A stretch of 64,000 nucleotides of DNA from Alphaproteobacteria bacterium (GCA_030433215.1 JAUIMC010000005.1:62001-126000); one strand, 5' to 3'. Counted from the stretch's first letter, positions 1 through 9,545 are shown. A program made the numbers and translations. Notes: a model not told the origin generated them from the sequence alone.

Positions 1-737
1 TCGGCGACGCCGCGCGCCATCATCTCCGTGCAGACACCTTGCACGTAATCGTCATCGACGCCGATGACCGCGAGGTCTTTGTCCGTCTGATTGAGGAAGA
101 TGCGTTTCTTGGCCTTGAGATAGCCTTCGACCGTGCCGTGACGCTCGATATGGTCCGGCGACAAATTAAGGAGCGCCGCCGCGTCGAGCCGCAGCGAGGC
201 GGTGAGGTCGAGCTGGAAAGACGACAGCTCAAGCACGTAAATCGCGTCGCTCTCGAAGGCGGGCAGCGACAGCACCGGCTCGCCGATATTGCCGCCGACA
301 AAGACCTCCTCGCCGGCCTGTTTCAATATATGGCCGACCAGCGCCGTCGTCGTTGATTTCCCGTTCGAGCCGGTCACGCCGATGACGCGCGGGCGCGCGC
401 GCGGCTCCAGCGCATTCAAGGCGCGCGCGAACAACTCCGTGTCGCCGATGACCGGAACCTTTTCCATCTTCGCCTTGCGGACGATGGCGTGGGGTTTGGG
501 ATGGGTCAGCGGCACGCCCGGCGACACGACGACCGCGTCGAGCTCTTTCCAGGGCCAGTTCTTCGGATGCTCGCAGCGATATTCGGTGTCCGCGACCTTG
601 TCGCGCGCCTGACGGTTCTCATCGAAAGAAAACACATGCGCGCCCGACGCGGCCAAAGCCTCGCAGGTCGCGACGCCGGACAGCCCGAGGCCGAACACGC
701 CGATCTTCTTTCTTTTGACGTCAGGGATCAGGATCAT
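1..737 (-). CDS. murD: UDP-N-acetylmuramoylalanine--D-glutamate ligase, 3' end cut off by window
   Basis: Cytoplasmic ATP-dependent ligase that adds D-glutamate to UDP-MurNAc-L-Ala in murein precursor synthesis. The visible 245 N-terminal residues contain the Mur-ligase ATP-binding loop VTGSNGKSTT (about residue 115), then ELSSFQLD and the LNLSPDHIERHG segment typical of MurD. The start ATG at 735-737 lies 8 bases after the mraY stop, so the two genes are cotranscribed. The C-terminal ligase domain lies beyond position 1. Identification is firm from the motifs and from the gene order within the dcw cluster. Confidence 0.95.
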   Translation of the reverse strand, partial: MILIPDVKRKKIGVFGLGLSGVATCEALAASGAHVFSFDENRQARDKVADTEYRCEHPKNWPWKELDAVVVSPGVPLTHPKPHAIVRKAKMEKVPVIGDTELFARALNALEPRARPRVIGVTGSNGKSTTTALVGHILKQAGEEVFVGGNIGEPVLSLPAFESDAIYVLELSSFQLDLTASLRLDAAALLNLSPDHIERHGTVEGYLKAKKRIFLNQTDKDLAVIGVDDDYVQGVCTEMMARGVA

Positions 738-745
738 TGTCGTCC

Positions 746-1879
746 CTAGCGCAGTTTCAAGGTTGCAAGACCGATCATCGCAAGAACGAAAGCGATGATC
801 CAGAAGCGAATGACGATGGTCGACTCTTTCCAGCCGAGCTGTTCGAAATGGTGGTGGATGGGCGCCATGCGGAACACCCGCTTGCCGAAGAGTTTGAACG
901 AAGCGATCTGGATCATCACCGACAGCCCTTCGAGCACGAAAAGCCCGCCGACGATCGCCAGCACGATTTCATGCTTCGCGGCGACGGCGATGGAGCCGAT
1001 GGCGCCGCCTAGCGCCAGCGAGCCCGTATCGCCCATGAAGATCGCCGCGGGCGGCGCGTTGAACCAGAGGAAACCGAGACCGGCGCCAATGATGGCGCCG
1101 CAGATCACGGCAAGCTCGCCCACCTGGGGCACGAAGGGCACGCCGAGATACTCGGCATAGATTGCATTGCCCACGAGATAGGCGATCAGCGCATAGGCGC
1201 CGGCCGCGATCATCACCGGCACCGTCGCAAGCCCATCGAGCCCGTCGGTGAGGTTCACCGTGTTGGAGGCGCCGACAATCACGAAGGCGGCGAAGGGAAT
1301 GATGAAAATCCCGAGGGGCACGCCCGGCGCGTTGAACCAGTCCTGGAACAGCGTCAGGGGCACGAAAGGAACGCCCACGGAGCGGGCGAGCCCTTCCGGC
1401 GCGTCCGGCGCCGCGGCCAGCGCGTCCATGCAGAAATAGCCGGCGAGCAGCGCCACGGCGAACTGCACGATGAGTTTGAGACTGCCGACGACGCCGTCGG
1501 AGGATTGCTTCGTCACTTTCAGATAGTCGTCGATGAAGCCCAGCGCGCCGAAAGACAGGGTCACGCCCATGACGATCCAGACATAGAGATTGTCGAGCCG
1601 CGCCCACAGGAAGGTCGCGATGGTGAGTGAGATCAGGATGAGAACCCCGCCCATGGTCGGCGTGCCGGCCTTTTCGATGATGTGCCCCTGAGGCCCGTCA
1701 GAGCGGATCGGCTGGCCCCGCCCCTGCTTGCGGCGCATCCAGCGGATCAGCGACGGCCCGAGAAGAAACGAGATCAAAAGCGCCGTCATCACCGCCGCGC
1801 CTGTGCGGAAGGTGAGATAGCGGAATACGTTGAACAGTTGGAACTGATCCGCGTAAGGGGTCAGCAGGTGATACAGCAT
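746..1879 (-). CDS. mraY: phospho-N-acetylmuramoyl-pentapeptide-transferase
   Basis: Integral membrane enzyme (377 aa, about ten membrane segments) that transfers phospho-MurNAc-pentapeptide to undecaprenyl phosphate, giving lipid I. Family signatures are visible: FIDDYLKV with the acidic pair on the cytoplasmic loop, [10 protein letters not shown], and the histidine motif [12 protein letters not shown] near the C terminus. The length is normal for the family. Its ATG shares one base with the murF stop codon (TAATG), indicating translational coupling inside the dcw operon. Confidence 0.97.
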   Translation of the reverse strand: MLYHLLTPYADQFQLFNVFRYLTFRTGAAVMTALLISFLLGPSLIRWMRRKQGRGQPIRSDGPQGHIIEKAGTPTMGGVLILISLTIATFLWARLDNLYVWIVMGVTLSFGALGFIDDYLKVTKQSSDGVVGSLKLIVQFAVALLAGYFCMDALAAAPDAPEGLARSVGVPFVPLTLFQDWFNAPGVPLGIFIIPFAAFVIVGASNTVNLTDGLDGLATVPVMIAAGAYALIAYLVGNAIYAEYLGVPFVPQVGELAVICGAIIGAGLGFLWFNAPPAAIFMGDTGSLALGGAIGSIAVAAKHEIVLAIVGGLFVLEGLSVMIQIASFKLFGKRVFRMAPIHHHFEQLGWKESTIVIRFWIIAFVLAMIGLATLKLR

Positions 1880-3345
1880 TACGCCAGGCTTTCCTTTTGC
1901 TCTTCTTTGCCGCCGCTTTGCTTGAGCGCGCGCGCCACGGCGCTCACTTTGGAGGCGTTCGATCCTTTGACCATGACAATATCGCCCGGCGCGACCGCGT
2001 CGAGCACCGGACCGACGAGGCCGACGGCGTCGTCGGCATAGAGGCCGCGCATGGCGGCGGGAATGGCGTCCCAGAGATGGCGCATCAATTGGCCTGCTGC
2101 GTAGACCCGGTCAACCTTGGCCGCAACTAACGCCTCGGACAGATTGGCGTGCAATTGCGGGCCTTCGGGCCCGAGTTCCAGCATTTCGCCGAGCACCGCG
2201 ACGCGCCGCCCGCCCGGCTCCGGGTGGGACGCCCCCAAAAGCCCGATCGCCGCCGCCATGGAGGCCGGATTGGCGTTGTAGCTTTCATCGATCAGCACCG
2301 CCGCGCCGTCATCGAGGGCGATGGGCGCGCGCGCCCCCCGGCCCTCTGCGGGGGTGATGGCGCCGAGCGCCTTGATCGCCGGGTCGAGGGGAACGCCGAC
2401 CGCATCGGCGGCGGCGAGCGCGGCGAGCATATTGGTCGCCTGATGGCGCCCCGGCACGCCCGCGAAAAAGGCGCGGGGTTTGCCCTTGATCTTCACGGTC
2501 AGCTCCGCGCCGGCGCCTTTCGCGCGATAGTCGAGAAGCTGGAAGTCGGCGCCGTGCTTTTCGCCGAAAGAAACGAAACTCGCGGCGCCGGCTTCTTCGG
2601 CGCGTTTTTTCAGGAGCGGGAAATAATCGTTGTCGAAAGGCAGCACCGCGACGCCGCCCGGCGCAAGACCGGAAAAGATTTCCGCTTTTGCTTCGGCGAT
2701 TTCCTCGACCGATTTGAAAAACTCAAGATGCGCCGCCGCGACCGTGGTGACGATGGCGGCGTGAGGACGCACAAGCTTTGTCAGCGGCGTGATCTCGCCC
2801 GCATGGTTCATGCCGATTTCGAAGACGCCGTAATCGGCGCGCATGGGCAGCCGCGCCAGGGTCAGCGGCACGCCCCAATGATTGTTGAAGCTCTTGTCGG
2901 CGGCGTGCACCTCTCCGGCGCTGCCCAGCACCGCGCGCAGGATTTCCTTGGTGGAAGTTTTCCCGGCGCTGCCCGTGACGGCGACGCGCTTGCCGAAATT
3001 GCGGGTGCGCGCGGCTTCCGCCAGATCGCGCAAGCCCTCGAGCGTGTCGCCCACAACCAGCAAGGGCGCGCCCTCGGGCGCGTCTTCGGGCGCGCGGGAG
3101 ACCAGCGCCGCCGAGGCTCCGGCCTCGAACGCGTTTTTCAGAAATTCATGGCCGTCGCGCGCATCGCGCAGCGCCACGAAAATATCGCCGGGCTTTAAGC
3201 TGCGCGTGTCGATGGAAACGCCGCCGGCGTTCCATTCTTCCGCCGTCCAGCTTTTCGGATCGCCGCCGCGCGCGCACAAGGCGCCGCCGGTCGCGGCCGC
3301 GGCTTCGTAAGCGCTCCACAGATTTTCCATCATGTCTTTCACCAT
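1879..3345 (-). CDS. murF: UDP-N-acetylmuramoyl-tripeptide--D-alanyl-D-alanine ligase
   Basis: Adds D-Ala-D-Ala to UDP-MurNAc-tripeptide, the last cytoplasmic step of precursor synthesis. The ATP loop [12 protein letters not shown] is at about residue 125, and [11 protein letters not shown] and [11 protein letters not shown] are typical of MurF. I chose the ATG at 3343-3345 because AAGGAG sits 8 bases before it; a GTG one codon earlier has shorter spacing. The ATG overlaps the murE stop by one base (TGATG). 488 aa is slightly longer than usual, with a short lysine/glutamate-rich tail. Confidence 0.96.
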   Translation of the reverse strand: MVKDMMENLWSAYEAAAATGGALCARGGDPKSWTAEEWNAGGVSIDTRSLKPGDIFVALRDARDGHEFLKNAFEAGASAALVSRAPEDAPEGAPLLVVGDTLEGLRDLAEAARTRNFGKRVAVTGSAGKTSTKEILRAVLGSAGEVHAADKSFNNHWGVPLTLARLPMRADYGVFEIGMNHAGEITPLTKLVRPHAAIVTTVAAAHLEFFKSVEEIAEAKAEIFSGLAPGGVAVLPFDNDYFPLLKKRAEEAGAASFVSFGEKHGADFQLLDYRAKGAGAELTVKIKGKPRAFFAGVPGRHQATNMLAALAAADAVGVPLDPAIKALGAITPAEGRGARAPIALDDGAAVLIDESYNANPASMAAAIGLLGASHPEPGGRRVAVLGEMLELGPEGPQLHANLSEALVAAKVDRVYAAGQLMRHLWDAIPAAMRGLYADDAVGLVGPVLDAVAPGDIVMVKGSNASKVSAVARALKQSGGKEEQKESLA

Positions 3346-4781
3346 CACCCGAGCTCCTTCAACTGGTCGGCGGCGGCGTCGCGCGCGACACTCGCATCGT
3401 CGAACGGAAAGATTTCATCCCCCACCTGCTGGCCCGCTTCGTGCCCCTTCCCCAAAATCAGGAGCACGTCCCCTTCCGACAGCATCGCAACCCCTTTTGC
3501 GATCGCTTCGGCCCGATCGCCGATCTCCATGGCGTCCGGACAGCCTTGCATCACCGCCGCGCGGATCGACGCCGGATCTTCGGTACGCGGATTGTCATCG
3601 GTCACGATGACGACGTCGGCGTTTCTGGCGGCGGCCGCGCCCATCAGCGGGCGCTTGGTCTTGTCGCGATCGCCCCCGGCGCCGATGATCGCAATCACCT
3701 TGCCCGGCGCATGGGCGCGGATCGCCGACAACGCCGTCGCCACCGCATCCGGGGTGTGCGCATAGTCCACGTAAACGCCGCCGCCCCAGACTTCGGTGAT
3801 AAATTCCATGCGGCCCTGCGCGCCCTCGAGATTGTCGAGCTGCAACATCACGTCATAGGCCCTGGCGCCGCCGGCGATGGCGATCCCCGCGGCGAGGAGC
3901 GCGTTCTCCGCCTGGAACGCGCCGATCAGCGGCGGGTCGGCGCGATAGACATAGCCATTGCACTCGATCTCCAGCGCCAGTCCGCCGAGATGCGGCTTGC
4001 AGCTAAGGAGTTTGACGTCGCGGCCCTTCACGCCGGTCTGAACAGTCGGCAGATTGCGCGCGCGGGCGAGCTCGACGATGCCGTCGGCGCCCTCGCCGTC
4101 CATATTGATGGCGGCGGTCCCCGAGGTTTTCAGTAATTGCGAGAACAGCCGGCCTTTCGCCGCGAAGTAATCGTCGAAGGACGCATGATAATCGAGATGG
4201 TCCTGGGTGATGTTGGTGAAGGCGGCGACGCGGAAATTGACGCCGTCGGGCCGGTGCTGCGCCAGGGCATGACTCGAGACTTCCATGGCGAGATGGGTGA
4301 CGCCGGCGCGCGCCATGCCGTCGAGCGTTTCGTGCAAGGTCACGGGGTCGGGCGTCGTATGGGCGAGCGGGCGCTCGTAAACGCGCGACTGCGCGCCGAG
4401 CGTGCCGATGCTGCCGGCTTCATTCCCCAACAGCGACCACAACTGCGCGGCGAACCGCGCCGTCGATGTTTTCCCGTTGGTGCCGGTGACGCCCGCGACG
4501 ATCTCGGGCTGGCGCGGATGGAAGCGCGCCGCCATCTGCGCCAGACGCCGGCGAGGTTCGCGGTCCTCGATCACCGGCAGTTTCGACGTCACGCCCGGCC
4601 TTGCGAGGATCGCCGCGGCGCCGTTTTCCTCTGCCTGCGGAATAAACTCCGCGCCGTCCGACTTGACGCCTACCAGCGCCGCAAAGAGAAAGCCGCGCGA
4701 CACGGCGCGGCTGTCTGCGGTCAGCCCCTCTATCTGCGGGTCCGGCGAGACCGTCTCATAGGCGAGTTCGGATAGCCTCAT
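3345..4781 (-). CDS. murE: UDP-N-acetylmuramoyl-tripeptide synthetase, meso-DAP type
   Basis: Adds the third amino acid to UDP-MurNAc-dipeptide. The ATP loop VTGTNGKTST is at about residue 99. The motif DDNPR (within VTDDNPRTEDP, about residue 397) is the known signature for meso-diaminopimelate rather than lysine, so the organism should make DAP-type murein. The start codon overlaps the ftsI stop by 4 bases. 478 aa is normal for the family. Confidence 0.97.
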   Translation of the reverse strand: MRLSELAYETVSPDPQIEGLTADSRAVSRGFLFAALVGVKSDGAEFIPQAEENGAAAILARPGVTSKLPVIEDREPRRRLAQMAARFHPRQPEIVAGVTGTNGKTSTARFAAQLWSLLGNEAGSIGTLGAQSRVYERPLAHTTPDPVTLHETLDGMARAGVTHLAMEVSSHALAQHRPDGVNFRVAAFTNITQDHLDYHASFDDYFAAKGRLFSQLLKTSGTAAINMDGEGADGIVELARARNLPTVQTGVKGRDVKLLSCKPHLGGLALEIECNGYVYRADPPLIGAFQAENALLAAGIAIAGGARAYDVMLQLDNLEGAQGRMEFITEVWGGGVYVDYAHTPDAVATALSAIRAHAPGKVIAIIGAGGDRDKTKRPLMGAAAARNADVVIVTDDNPRTEDPASIRAAVMQGCPDAMEIGDRAEAIAKGVAMLSEGDVLLILGKGHEAGQQVGDEIFPFDDASVARDAAADQLKELG

Positions 4782-6580
4782 GGCGCCCCGCCTCCCGCAA
4801 CGTTTTCTTCCCCGGCCTCGGCGACGCCGTCGATGGAAAGTCTGGCCTGGCGTTGCAGCGCCGGCGGCTTGCCCGACACGAAAGAGGCGAGCGCCGTCGC
4901 TTCGCTGACCGGCGCAAGGCCGAGGAGCGGCGCGGCGCGCTCCACGAACCGCGCGAAAGCCGGCGCGGCGTTCCAGCCCGCCGTCGCATAACCGTAAGTC
5001 CCTTCCTGGGGCTTGGGATTATCGAAAGAAATGAGAACGGCGTAGCGCGGCGCATAGCCCGGCACGGCGCCGACGAAACTCGCAATGCGCGCATCCTCGC
5101 GATAGCCGCCGCTCTCGGACAGCTTGTCCGCGGTCGCGGTCTTGCCGATGGGATAATAGCCGGCGGCTTCAGCATAAGAGGCCGTGCCGTCGGTGATGAC
5201 CCGGCGCAGGATGCGGCGCATGGCGGCGCTGGTCCCGTCGGAGAACACCCGGCCGCCCTCATGCGCGCGCGCCCCGGCGAGGAAAGTCGGCGCTTTATAA
5301 ACGCCGCCATTCACCACCGCAGCATAGGCGGCGAGAAGATGCAGCGGCGTCACCGCGATGCCGTGGCCATAGGAGATGGTCGCGGTCTCCACCGGGCCCC
5401 ATTGCCAGGGAAGCTCCGGCGCACGGTTTTCCGCAAGCTCGATGGGCAGCGGCGCGAACAGTCCGAGCGCTTCGAGATAACGCTGCTGTTCTTTCGCGCC
5501 GAGATCGAGCGCCATGCGCGCCGCGCCGATATTGGAGGAATGCTGCACCACTTCGGAAAGCGTCAGGATGCGGTTTTCGCCGTGGAAATCGGTGATCCGC
5601 CGGTCCGCCACCTTGAAGCTGCCGCGCGCGTCATAAGTCGTCGTTTCATCTCCGAGTCCGTTTTCGAGCACCGCCGCCACGGTGAAAGCCTTGAACGCCG
5701 AGCCAAGCTCGTAACGGTCATAGGTGGCGCGATTGCGGCGGGAATCCGCCGGATAGGCGCCCGGCGTGTTGGGATCGAAATCGGGCAGGCTTGCGAGCGC
5801 CACAACCTCGCCGGTCTCCACATCCATGACCGCGCCCCAGGCCGCTTCCGCCTCGAAATGCGTCATGGTCTCGGCGAGCTCTTCCTCAAGGATCTGCTGC
5901 ACGCGAATGTCGAGGCTGGCGCGCATCGGTCCTTTTTCCCGGAACCGGTTCGCGGCTTTTTCAAGCCCCATGACGCCGCCCTTGCCCGGCTCGTCATGGC
6001 CGACAATGTGAGCGGCGAGCTGGCCTTGCGGGTAGAACCGTTTCACCCGCGCGGCGAACCGCACGCCCGGCAGGCCGAGATCGAACACCGCCTGGCGTTC
6101 CGCCGGGGTCAGATCCGCACGGACTTCCACATAGCGGCCGTCTTCGAGTTTCGCTTCAAGCTCTTCGGCATCGATATCCGGCAGAACGGCGGCGAGTTTT
6201 TGCGCCGCCTCTCCCGCGTCCCAGACGTCGCGGCCCGCAACCTCAAGCGCGATCACCGGCAGATCGGCGGCGAGGAGCGCGCCATTGCGGTCGACGATTT
6301 CCGCGCGCGGCGCATCGGCGAGCGGCGCGGCCGCATAGGTCTGCGACGGTCCGAGCCCGCCAAAGGACACGAAAGCAAGGCGCACGCCGAGGGCGGCGAA
6401 AACAAAGACGAAAACCGACGCGCACATCATCACGCGCACGCGCGCGCGTTCGGCGATGCGCCCGCGCGCGCCAAGCGCGCGCACTTTCAACGCGCCGGCG
6501 TCGGCGTGACCCTCATCCGCCTCGGCTTCGGCGATGACATAGGCTCTTGGTTTCGCTCTTTTGAGTTTGCGCCGGAACAT
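4778..6580 (-). CDS. ftsI: septal penicillin-binding protein FtsI (PBP3)
   Basis: Class B transpeptidase that cross-links septal murein. 600 aa: a basic cytoplasmic N terminus of about 50 residues, one membrane anchor at about 52-72, a PBP dimerisation domain, then the transpeptidase domain. The catalytic SxxK is in ELGSAFKAF (about residue 292) and the SxN motif in QHSSNIGA. The third motif, normally KTG or KSG, reads KTA here (PIGKTATADK); the DNA at 5137-5152 is unambiguous. GAGGGG precedes the ATG by 6 bases. A gap of 29 bases separates it from ftsL. Confidence 0.95.
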   Translation of the reverse strand: MFRRKLKRAKPRAYVIAEAEADEGHADAGALKVRALGARGRIAERARVRVMMCASVFVFVFAALGVRLAFVSFGGLGPSQTYAAAPLADAPRAEIVDRNGALLAADLPVIALEVAGRDVWDAGEAAQKLAAVLPDIDAEELEAKLEDGRYVEVRADLTPAERQAVFDLGLPGVRFAARVKRFYPQGQLAAHIVGHDEPGKGGVMGLEKAANRFREKGPMRASLDIRVQQILEEELAETMTHFEAEAAWGAVMDVETGEVVALASLPDFDPNTPGAYPADSRRNRATYDRYELGSAFKAFTVAAVLENGLGDETTTYDARGSFKVADRRITDFHGENRILTLSEVVQHSSNIGAARMALDLGAKEQQRYLEALGLFAPLPIELAENRAPELPWQWGPVETATISYGHGIAVTPLHLLAAYAAVVNGGVYKAPTFLAGARAHEGGRVFSDGTSAAMRRILRRVITDGTASYAEAAGYYPIGKTATADKLSESGGYREDARIASFVGAVPGYAPRYAVLISFDNPKPQEGTYGYATAGWNAAPAFARFVERAAPLLGLAPVSEATALASFVSGKPPALQRQARLSIDGVAEAGEENVAGGGAP

Positions 6581-6609
6581 GCGCCGCCCCTCGCTTGACG
6601 AATGAAAGT

Positions 6610-6984
6610 TTATCGCGCGTCCGATACAAGCGCCATGGCGAGCGCGTTGCGGATCACATCGCTCTCCGGAGCCGGCGCTTCTTCTTCGGCGAGATAGTCC
6701 TCATCCCCGAAAAACGCCGCGAAATCGCGGGCGTTGACGCGCTGGCCCAATGTCGAGGGGCGCAAGTCGGTCTTGGTTTCCGCAATTTTCGCCAAGCGGT
6801 CGGGATTTTCGAGATAGGCGATTTCCGCGCGCAGCATCTGGATTTCGCGCAGCTCCTCGACCTTGCTCGTTTCAATATTTTCAATATCCTCGCGCAACTC
6901 GCGCACGGACACCTCCGCGCGGTAACGGCCGAACGCCGCAGCAGCCAGCAACATACACAAAAATATAGTTGTTATACGGATCAT
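6610..6984 (-). CDS. ftsL: cell division protein FtsL
   Basis: Small bitopic divisome protein (124 aa) that works with FtsB/FtsQ to activate FtsWI. One membrane segment at residues 4-19 is followed by a coiled coil (about 25-60, heptads of E/L/I), and LENPDRLAKIAETKTDL resembles the conserved FtsL tail. Sequence similarity in this family is low, so the call rests on topology and on position between rsmH and ftsI. Its ATG overlaps the rsmH stop by 4 bases. The last 30 residues are acidic. Confidence 0.88.
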   Translation of the reverse strand: MIRITTIFLCMLLAAAAFGRYRAEVSVRELREDIENIETSKVEELREIQMLRAEIAYLENPDRLAKIAETKTDLRPSTLGQRVNARDFAAFFGDEDYLAEEEAPAPESDVIRNALAMALVSDAR

Positions 6985-7991
6985 TTTTTTACGCCTCCGT
7001 CCATAAATGAGAGTCTGATTTCCTTGGGCGCGCCGAGATCGCCGCCATCCGGCGACGGCGGCGCGTCGGTGCGGATGCCGGCCCGCAATTTCGCCGAGCG
7101 CGCGCGGGCGTTGCCCTCCACTTCCTCGTCGGAAGGGGCGACCGCGCGCGGATAGAGAAGCTGGAACGAGGCGGGCGGTTCGTCCGCCGGCGGCAGGTGC
7201 CGCGAGCCGGCGCTGCGCGCCTCCGACCGCCCCGTGAGGAACCGCTTGACGATGCGGTCCTCGAGCGAATGAAAGGCGACGACCACGAGCCGCCCGGCGG
7301 GGCGCAGCAGCCGCTCCGCCGCGCGCAGGCCCGCAACGAGCTGGCCGAGTTCGTCATTGACGAAAATCCGCAGCGCCTGGAAGACGCGGGTCGCCGGGTG
7401 GATCTTGAGCCGCGCCGCGCCGGGCGACGCCTTTTCGACGATTTCTGCAAGCCGGCCCGTGGTTTCAATGGGCGCCGTCTCGCGTTCGCGCAGGATCGCG
7501 CGGGCGATGGCGCTGGCGCGTTTTTCCTCGCCATAGCGCCGGAAGATCGCGGCGAGATCCTGGGCGTCGCCGCGGGCGATCACATCGGCGGCGTCGGGCT
7601 TGCCGCCATCCATGCGCATGGACAAGGGCCCGTCATGACGAAAGGAAAAGCCGCGCTCCGGCTCATCGAGATGCATGGACGACACGCCGAGATCGAAGAC
7701 GACGCCGTCCACGGTTTCAACGCCCTCTTCGGCGAGCGCTTCGCGCATTTCCGCGAAAGGCCGGTTGATGAGAAACAGGCGCCCGGCGAAGTCGGCCGCC
7801 CAGCCTTTGGCGCGCGCGATCGCCGTCGGGTCGCGGTCGAAACCGTAAACCGTGCAGTCGGCGGCGTCGAGAATGGCGCGCGTATAGCCGCCGGCGCCGA
7901 AGGTTGCGTCCACATAAACGCCGCCGTCTTTCGGCGCGAGCGCGTCGACAACTTCTTTCAGCATGACGGGTTTGTGCGGCGCGTCGGTCAT
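6981..7991 (-). CDS. rsmH: 16S rRNA (cytosine(1402)-N(4))-methyltransferase
   Basis: SAM-dependent methyltransferase (336 aa, formerly MraW) acting on C1402 of 16S rRNA. Visible signatures are HKPVMLKEVVDAL at the N terminus, the SAM motif VDATFGAGGYTRAIL, DLGVSSMHLDEPERGFSF, and FHSLEDRIVKRF near the C terminus. Its ATG overlaps the mraZ stop by 4 bases. It keeps its standard second place in the dcw cluster. Confidence 0.96.
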   Translation of the reverse strand: MTDAPHKPVMLKEVVDALAPKDGGVYVDATFGAGGYTRAILDAADCTVYGFDRDPTAIARAKGWAADFAGRLFLINRPFAEMREALAEEGVETVDGVVFDLGVSSMHLDEPERGFSFRHDGPLSMRMDGGKPDAADVIARGDAQDLAAIFRRYGEEKRASAIARAILRERETAPIETTGRLAEIVEKASPGAARLKIHPATRVFQALRIFVNDELGQLVAGLRAAERLLRPAGRLVVVAFHSLEDRIVKRFLTGRSEARSAGSRHLPPADEPPASFQLLYPRAVAPSDEEVEGNARARSAKLRAGIRTDAPPSPDGGDLGAPKEIRLSFMDGGVKK

Positions 7992-8470
7992 TCCGCGCCT
8001 CCCGTGTCTCTGGGATTGCGCAAGGACCGTTTGGCTTCAATGGCGATTTTCTTGGCTTCGTCGAGCGGCGCTTCGAAAAGTTCGGGGTTCCAGATCTGAA
8101 ACGAACGGATATGGCCGGCGAACAGCGCCTGGCCGTCAAGCTGCGCGTGCGTGCGCAGATTTTCCGGCAGGTTGATGCGCCCTTCCGTATCGGTCGTCAC
8201 CGGCGTCATCTGCGTCGCCATCGCCCGTTCGAGCGCGATGCGCTTTTCCGAATAGGGGTCCATGTCCTCGATCATGGCGAGCAGATAGTCGATGTAATCG
8301 GCGCCGCCGCATTCAAGACACGGCTCCTCCGTAGACGGACGGCAATAGATGACATTCTCCGAGGCGAGATCGAGCACGCGCCGAAAGGCCGCCGGCGTCG
8401 CCAGCCGCCCCTTTGCGTCGATCTTGTTGATGTAGGACCCGAAAAACCGGGCCCCGGCCCCGCGCCGCAT
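7988..8470 (-). CDS. mraZ: MraZ, nucleoid-associated transcriptional regulator of the dcw cluster
   Basis: SpoVT/AbrB-fold DNA-binding protein (160 aa) that represses its own operon in other bacteria. Both half-domains are visible: FFGSYINKIDAKGRL at the N terminus and TTDTEGRINLPENLR at about residue 110, each with the DxxxR motif. I chose the ATG at 8468-8470 because GGAGGAGG lies just upstream and the family starts there; the frame stays open upstream but gives an atypical GR-rich extension. Two Cys pairs around residues 49-62 (CRP...CLECGG) are unusual for MraZ. Confidence 0.93.
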   Translation of the reverse strand: MRRGAGARFFGSYINKIDAKGRLATPAAFRRVLDLASENVIYCRPSTEEPCLECGGADYIDYLLAMIEDMDPYSEKRIALERAMATQMTPVTTDTEGRINLPENLRTHAQLDGQALFAGHIRSFQIWNPELFEAPLDEAKKIAIEAKRSLRNPRDTGGAE

Positions 8471-8539
8471 GCCGCCTCCTCCGATGCGCCGCGCCTTCCG
8501 GTTTTCGCCGGGCGCACGCCGCCCCAAGCCCTGTATTCA

Positions 8540-8573
8540 TGGGCTTAGATGGGATAGCATGGGATTTCATGGG
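8540..8573. promoter_or_regulatory. candidate MraZ operator: four TGGG repeats at 10-bp period
   Basis: On the plus strand TGGG occurs at 8540, 8550, 8560 and 8570, an exact 10-base period with non-identical spacers. MraZ proteins are known to bind TGGGN repeats separated by 5-nt spacers in front of mraZ, which gives the same period. The array is 70-103 bases upstream of the mraZ ATG. Relative to mraZ transcription the repeats read as CCCA, so orientation should be checked against characterised sites. Confidence 0.75.
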
Positions 8574-8677
8574 GGGTCAAAGGATGATTCGCCTTCGCGC
8601 CCCTTTATCTCCGCATAGTTCCGGAACAGAAATGGAACATAGCGAATCAGTTCCAAGCAATGTTCCGTAAACATCGG

Positions 8678-8692
8678 TTAACAAAGGGTGAA
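8678..8692. promoter_or_regulatory. near-consensus CtrA site between mraZ and the FliJ-like gene
   Basis: TTAA-CAAAGGG-TGAA matches the CtrA full site TTAA-N7-TTAA with one mismatch, and the left half extends to GTTAAC. It lies about 210 bases upstream of mraZ and just after the FliJ-like gene. The same GTTAACAAAGGGT core recurs in the perfect site at 48918. Direct control of mraZ is an inference. Confidence 0.45.
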
Positions 8693-8739
8693 TTTTCCCT
8701 GGCCCTTGGGGAAAAATTTCCCCGCCGAACTGCGCAGCG

Positions 8740-9090
8740 CTAGAGGGCGCGCGCTGTGCGGCTTGAAAAGGCGGGGGTTTCCGCCGCCTTGGGAGCTTCG
8801 CCCGCCCGCGCCATCAGCGCCTCGAGGCGGATGACCAGCGCGCCCGCCGCCTCGAGCTTTTCGCGGACCTGGCGCTCCGCTTTCTCGAGGGTCGCCAGCG
8901 TCGCCGCGAGCCGGCGCCGGCGCGCCGGGGCCTCTGCGGCCCCCGCCTCTTCCATCCGGCTGAGCGAGAGCGCCGCGGCGGCGCGCGCCGCCGCCACATC
9001 GGCAAGGTCTTCGCTGAGATCGGCGCTGTCCTCGCGGGCCAGCCGCAAAAGTTTCTCAAGCGCGATACGGTCTTTTCCGGCAATGGTCAT
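8740..9090 (-). CDS. FliJ-like coiled-coil protein
   Basis: 116 aa, rich in Ala, Glu, Arg and Leu, predicted to be almost entirely helical coiled coil from residue 5 to 95, with no membrane segment. Flagellar export chaperone FliJ has this size and composition, and I recall fliJ lying beside ctrA in several alphaproteobacteria; both support but do not prove the call. GAGGGG precedes the ATG at 9088-9090 by about 7 bases; the frame remains open upstream but loses coiled-coil character. No other flagellar gene is in the window. Confidence 0.55.
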   Translation of the reverse strand: MTIAGKDRIALEKLLRLAREDSADLSEDLADVAAARAAAALSLSRMEEAGAAEAPARRRRLAATLATLEKAERQVREKLEAAGALVIRLEALMARAGEAPKAAETPAFSSRTARAL

Positions 9091-9545
9091 GCGTCGCCCC
9101 TCTTCAAGACTATGGGCGCTGCTTCGCCCGGCTTGTCCAACACCTCTTCGCCCGCAAAGGCTGGGTTCATTCCCTGTACGCATTGACGCCCATGTCGCGA
9201 CGATCTCTTTTCGCAAACGACATGACCACTCCCGCACGCGCGCGCATGGCGCCCGCCGGCTGCGTCCTTTCCTGTTAACAGGGCCCGCTTAAACGCCGGT
9301 AAATTGGTGAACCGCTTTAACGCGAAAAAAGTCGAACATGCTTAATGACAGGGCCCGCAAATCAAGCAATCACTGGGGCCTGCCAGTAAGAAGTGTTTTC
9401 GCGCCCTTAAAAAGCGCCCGAGAAAGCAGCGAATTTAATTCACGCTGTTAACCATTATGAAAGCTTATCGTCGTTAACTTCCGGACGATAACGCGAATAA
9501 GGCGCGACGAGTTCGAGGGGAACAGCGCGCAACAGGAGACGGACA
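9091..9545. promoter_or_regulatory. long intergenic regulatory region between the FliJ-like gene and ctrA
   Basis: 455 bases without a convincing gene. It is less GC-rich toward ctrA and contains several GTTAAC/TTAAC half-sites (near 9273, 9448 and 9474) and two copies of ACAGGGCCCGC (near 9277 and 9348). None of the TTAA pairs has the exact 7-base CtrA spacing. Caulobacter ctrA is known to be autoregulated through such sites, so promoters probably lie here, but I cannot place them precisely. Confidence 0.5.

Noticed and set aside
4853-6598. Plus-strand frame opposite ftsI
   Set aside because: Antisense shadow; His/Arg-rich with no motifs.
9091-9545. Exact CtrA full sites in the ctrA promoter region
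   Set aside because: Several TTAAC half-sites are present, but no pair has the 7-base spacing, so I list the region only as a regulatory candidate.
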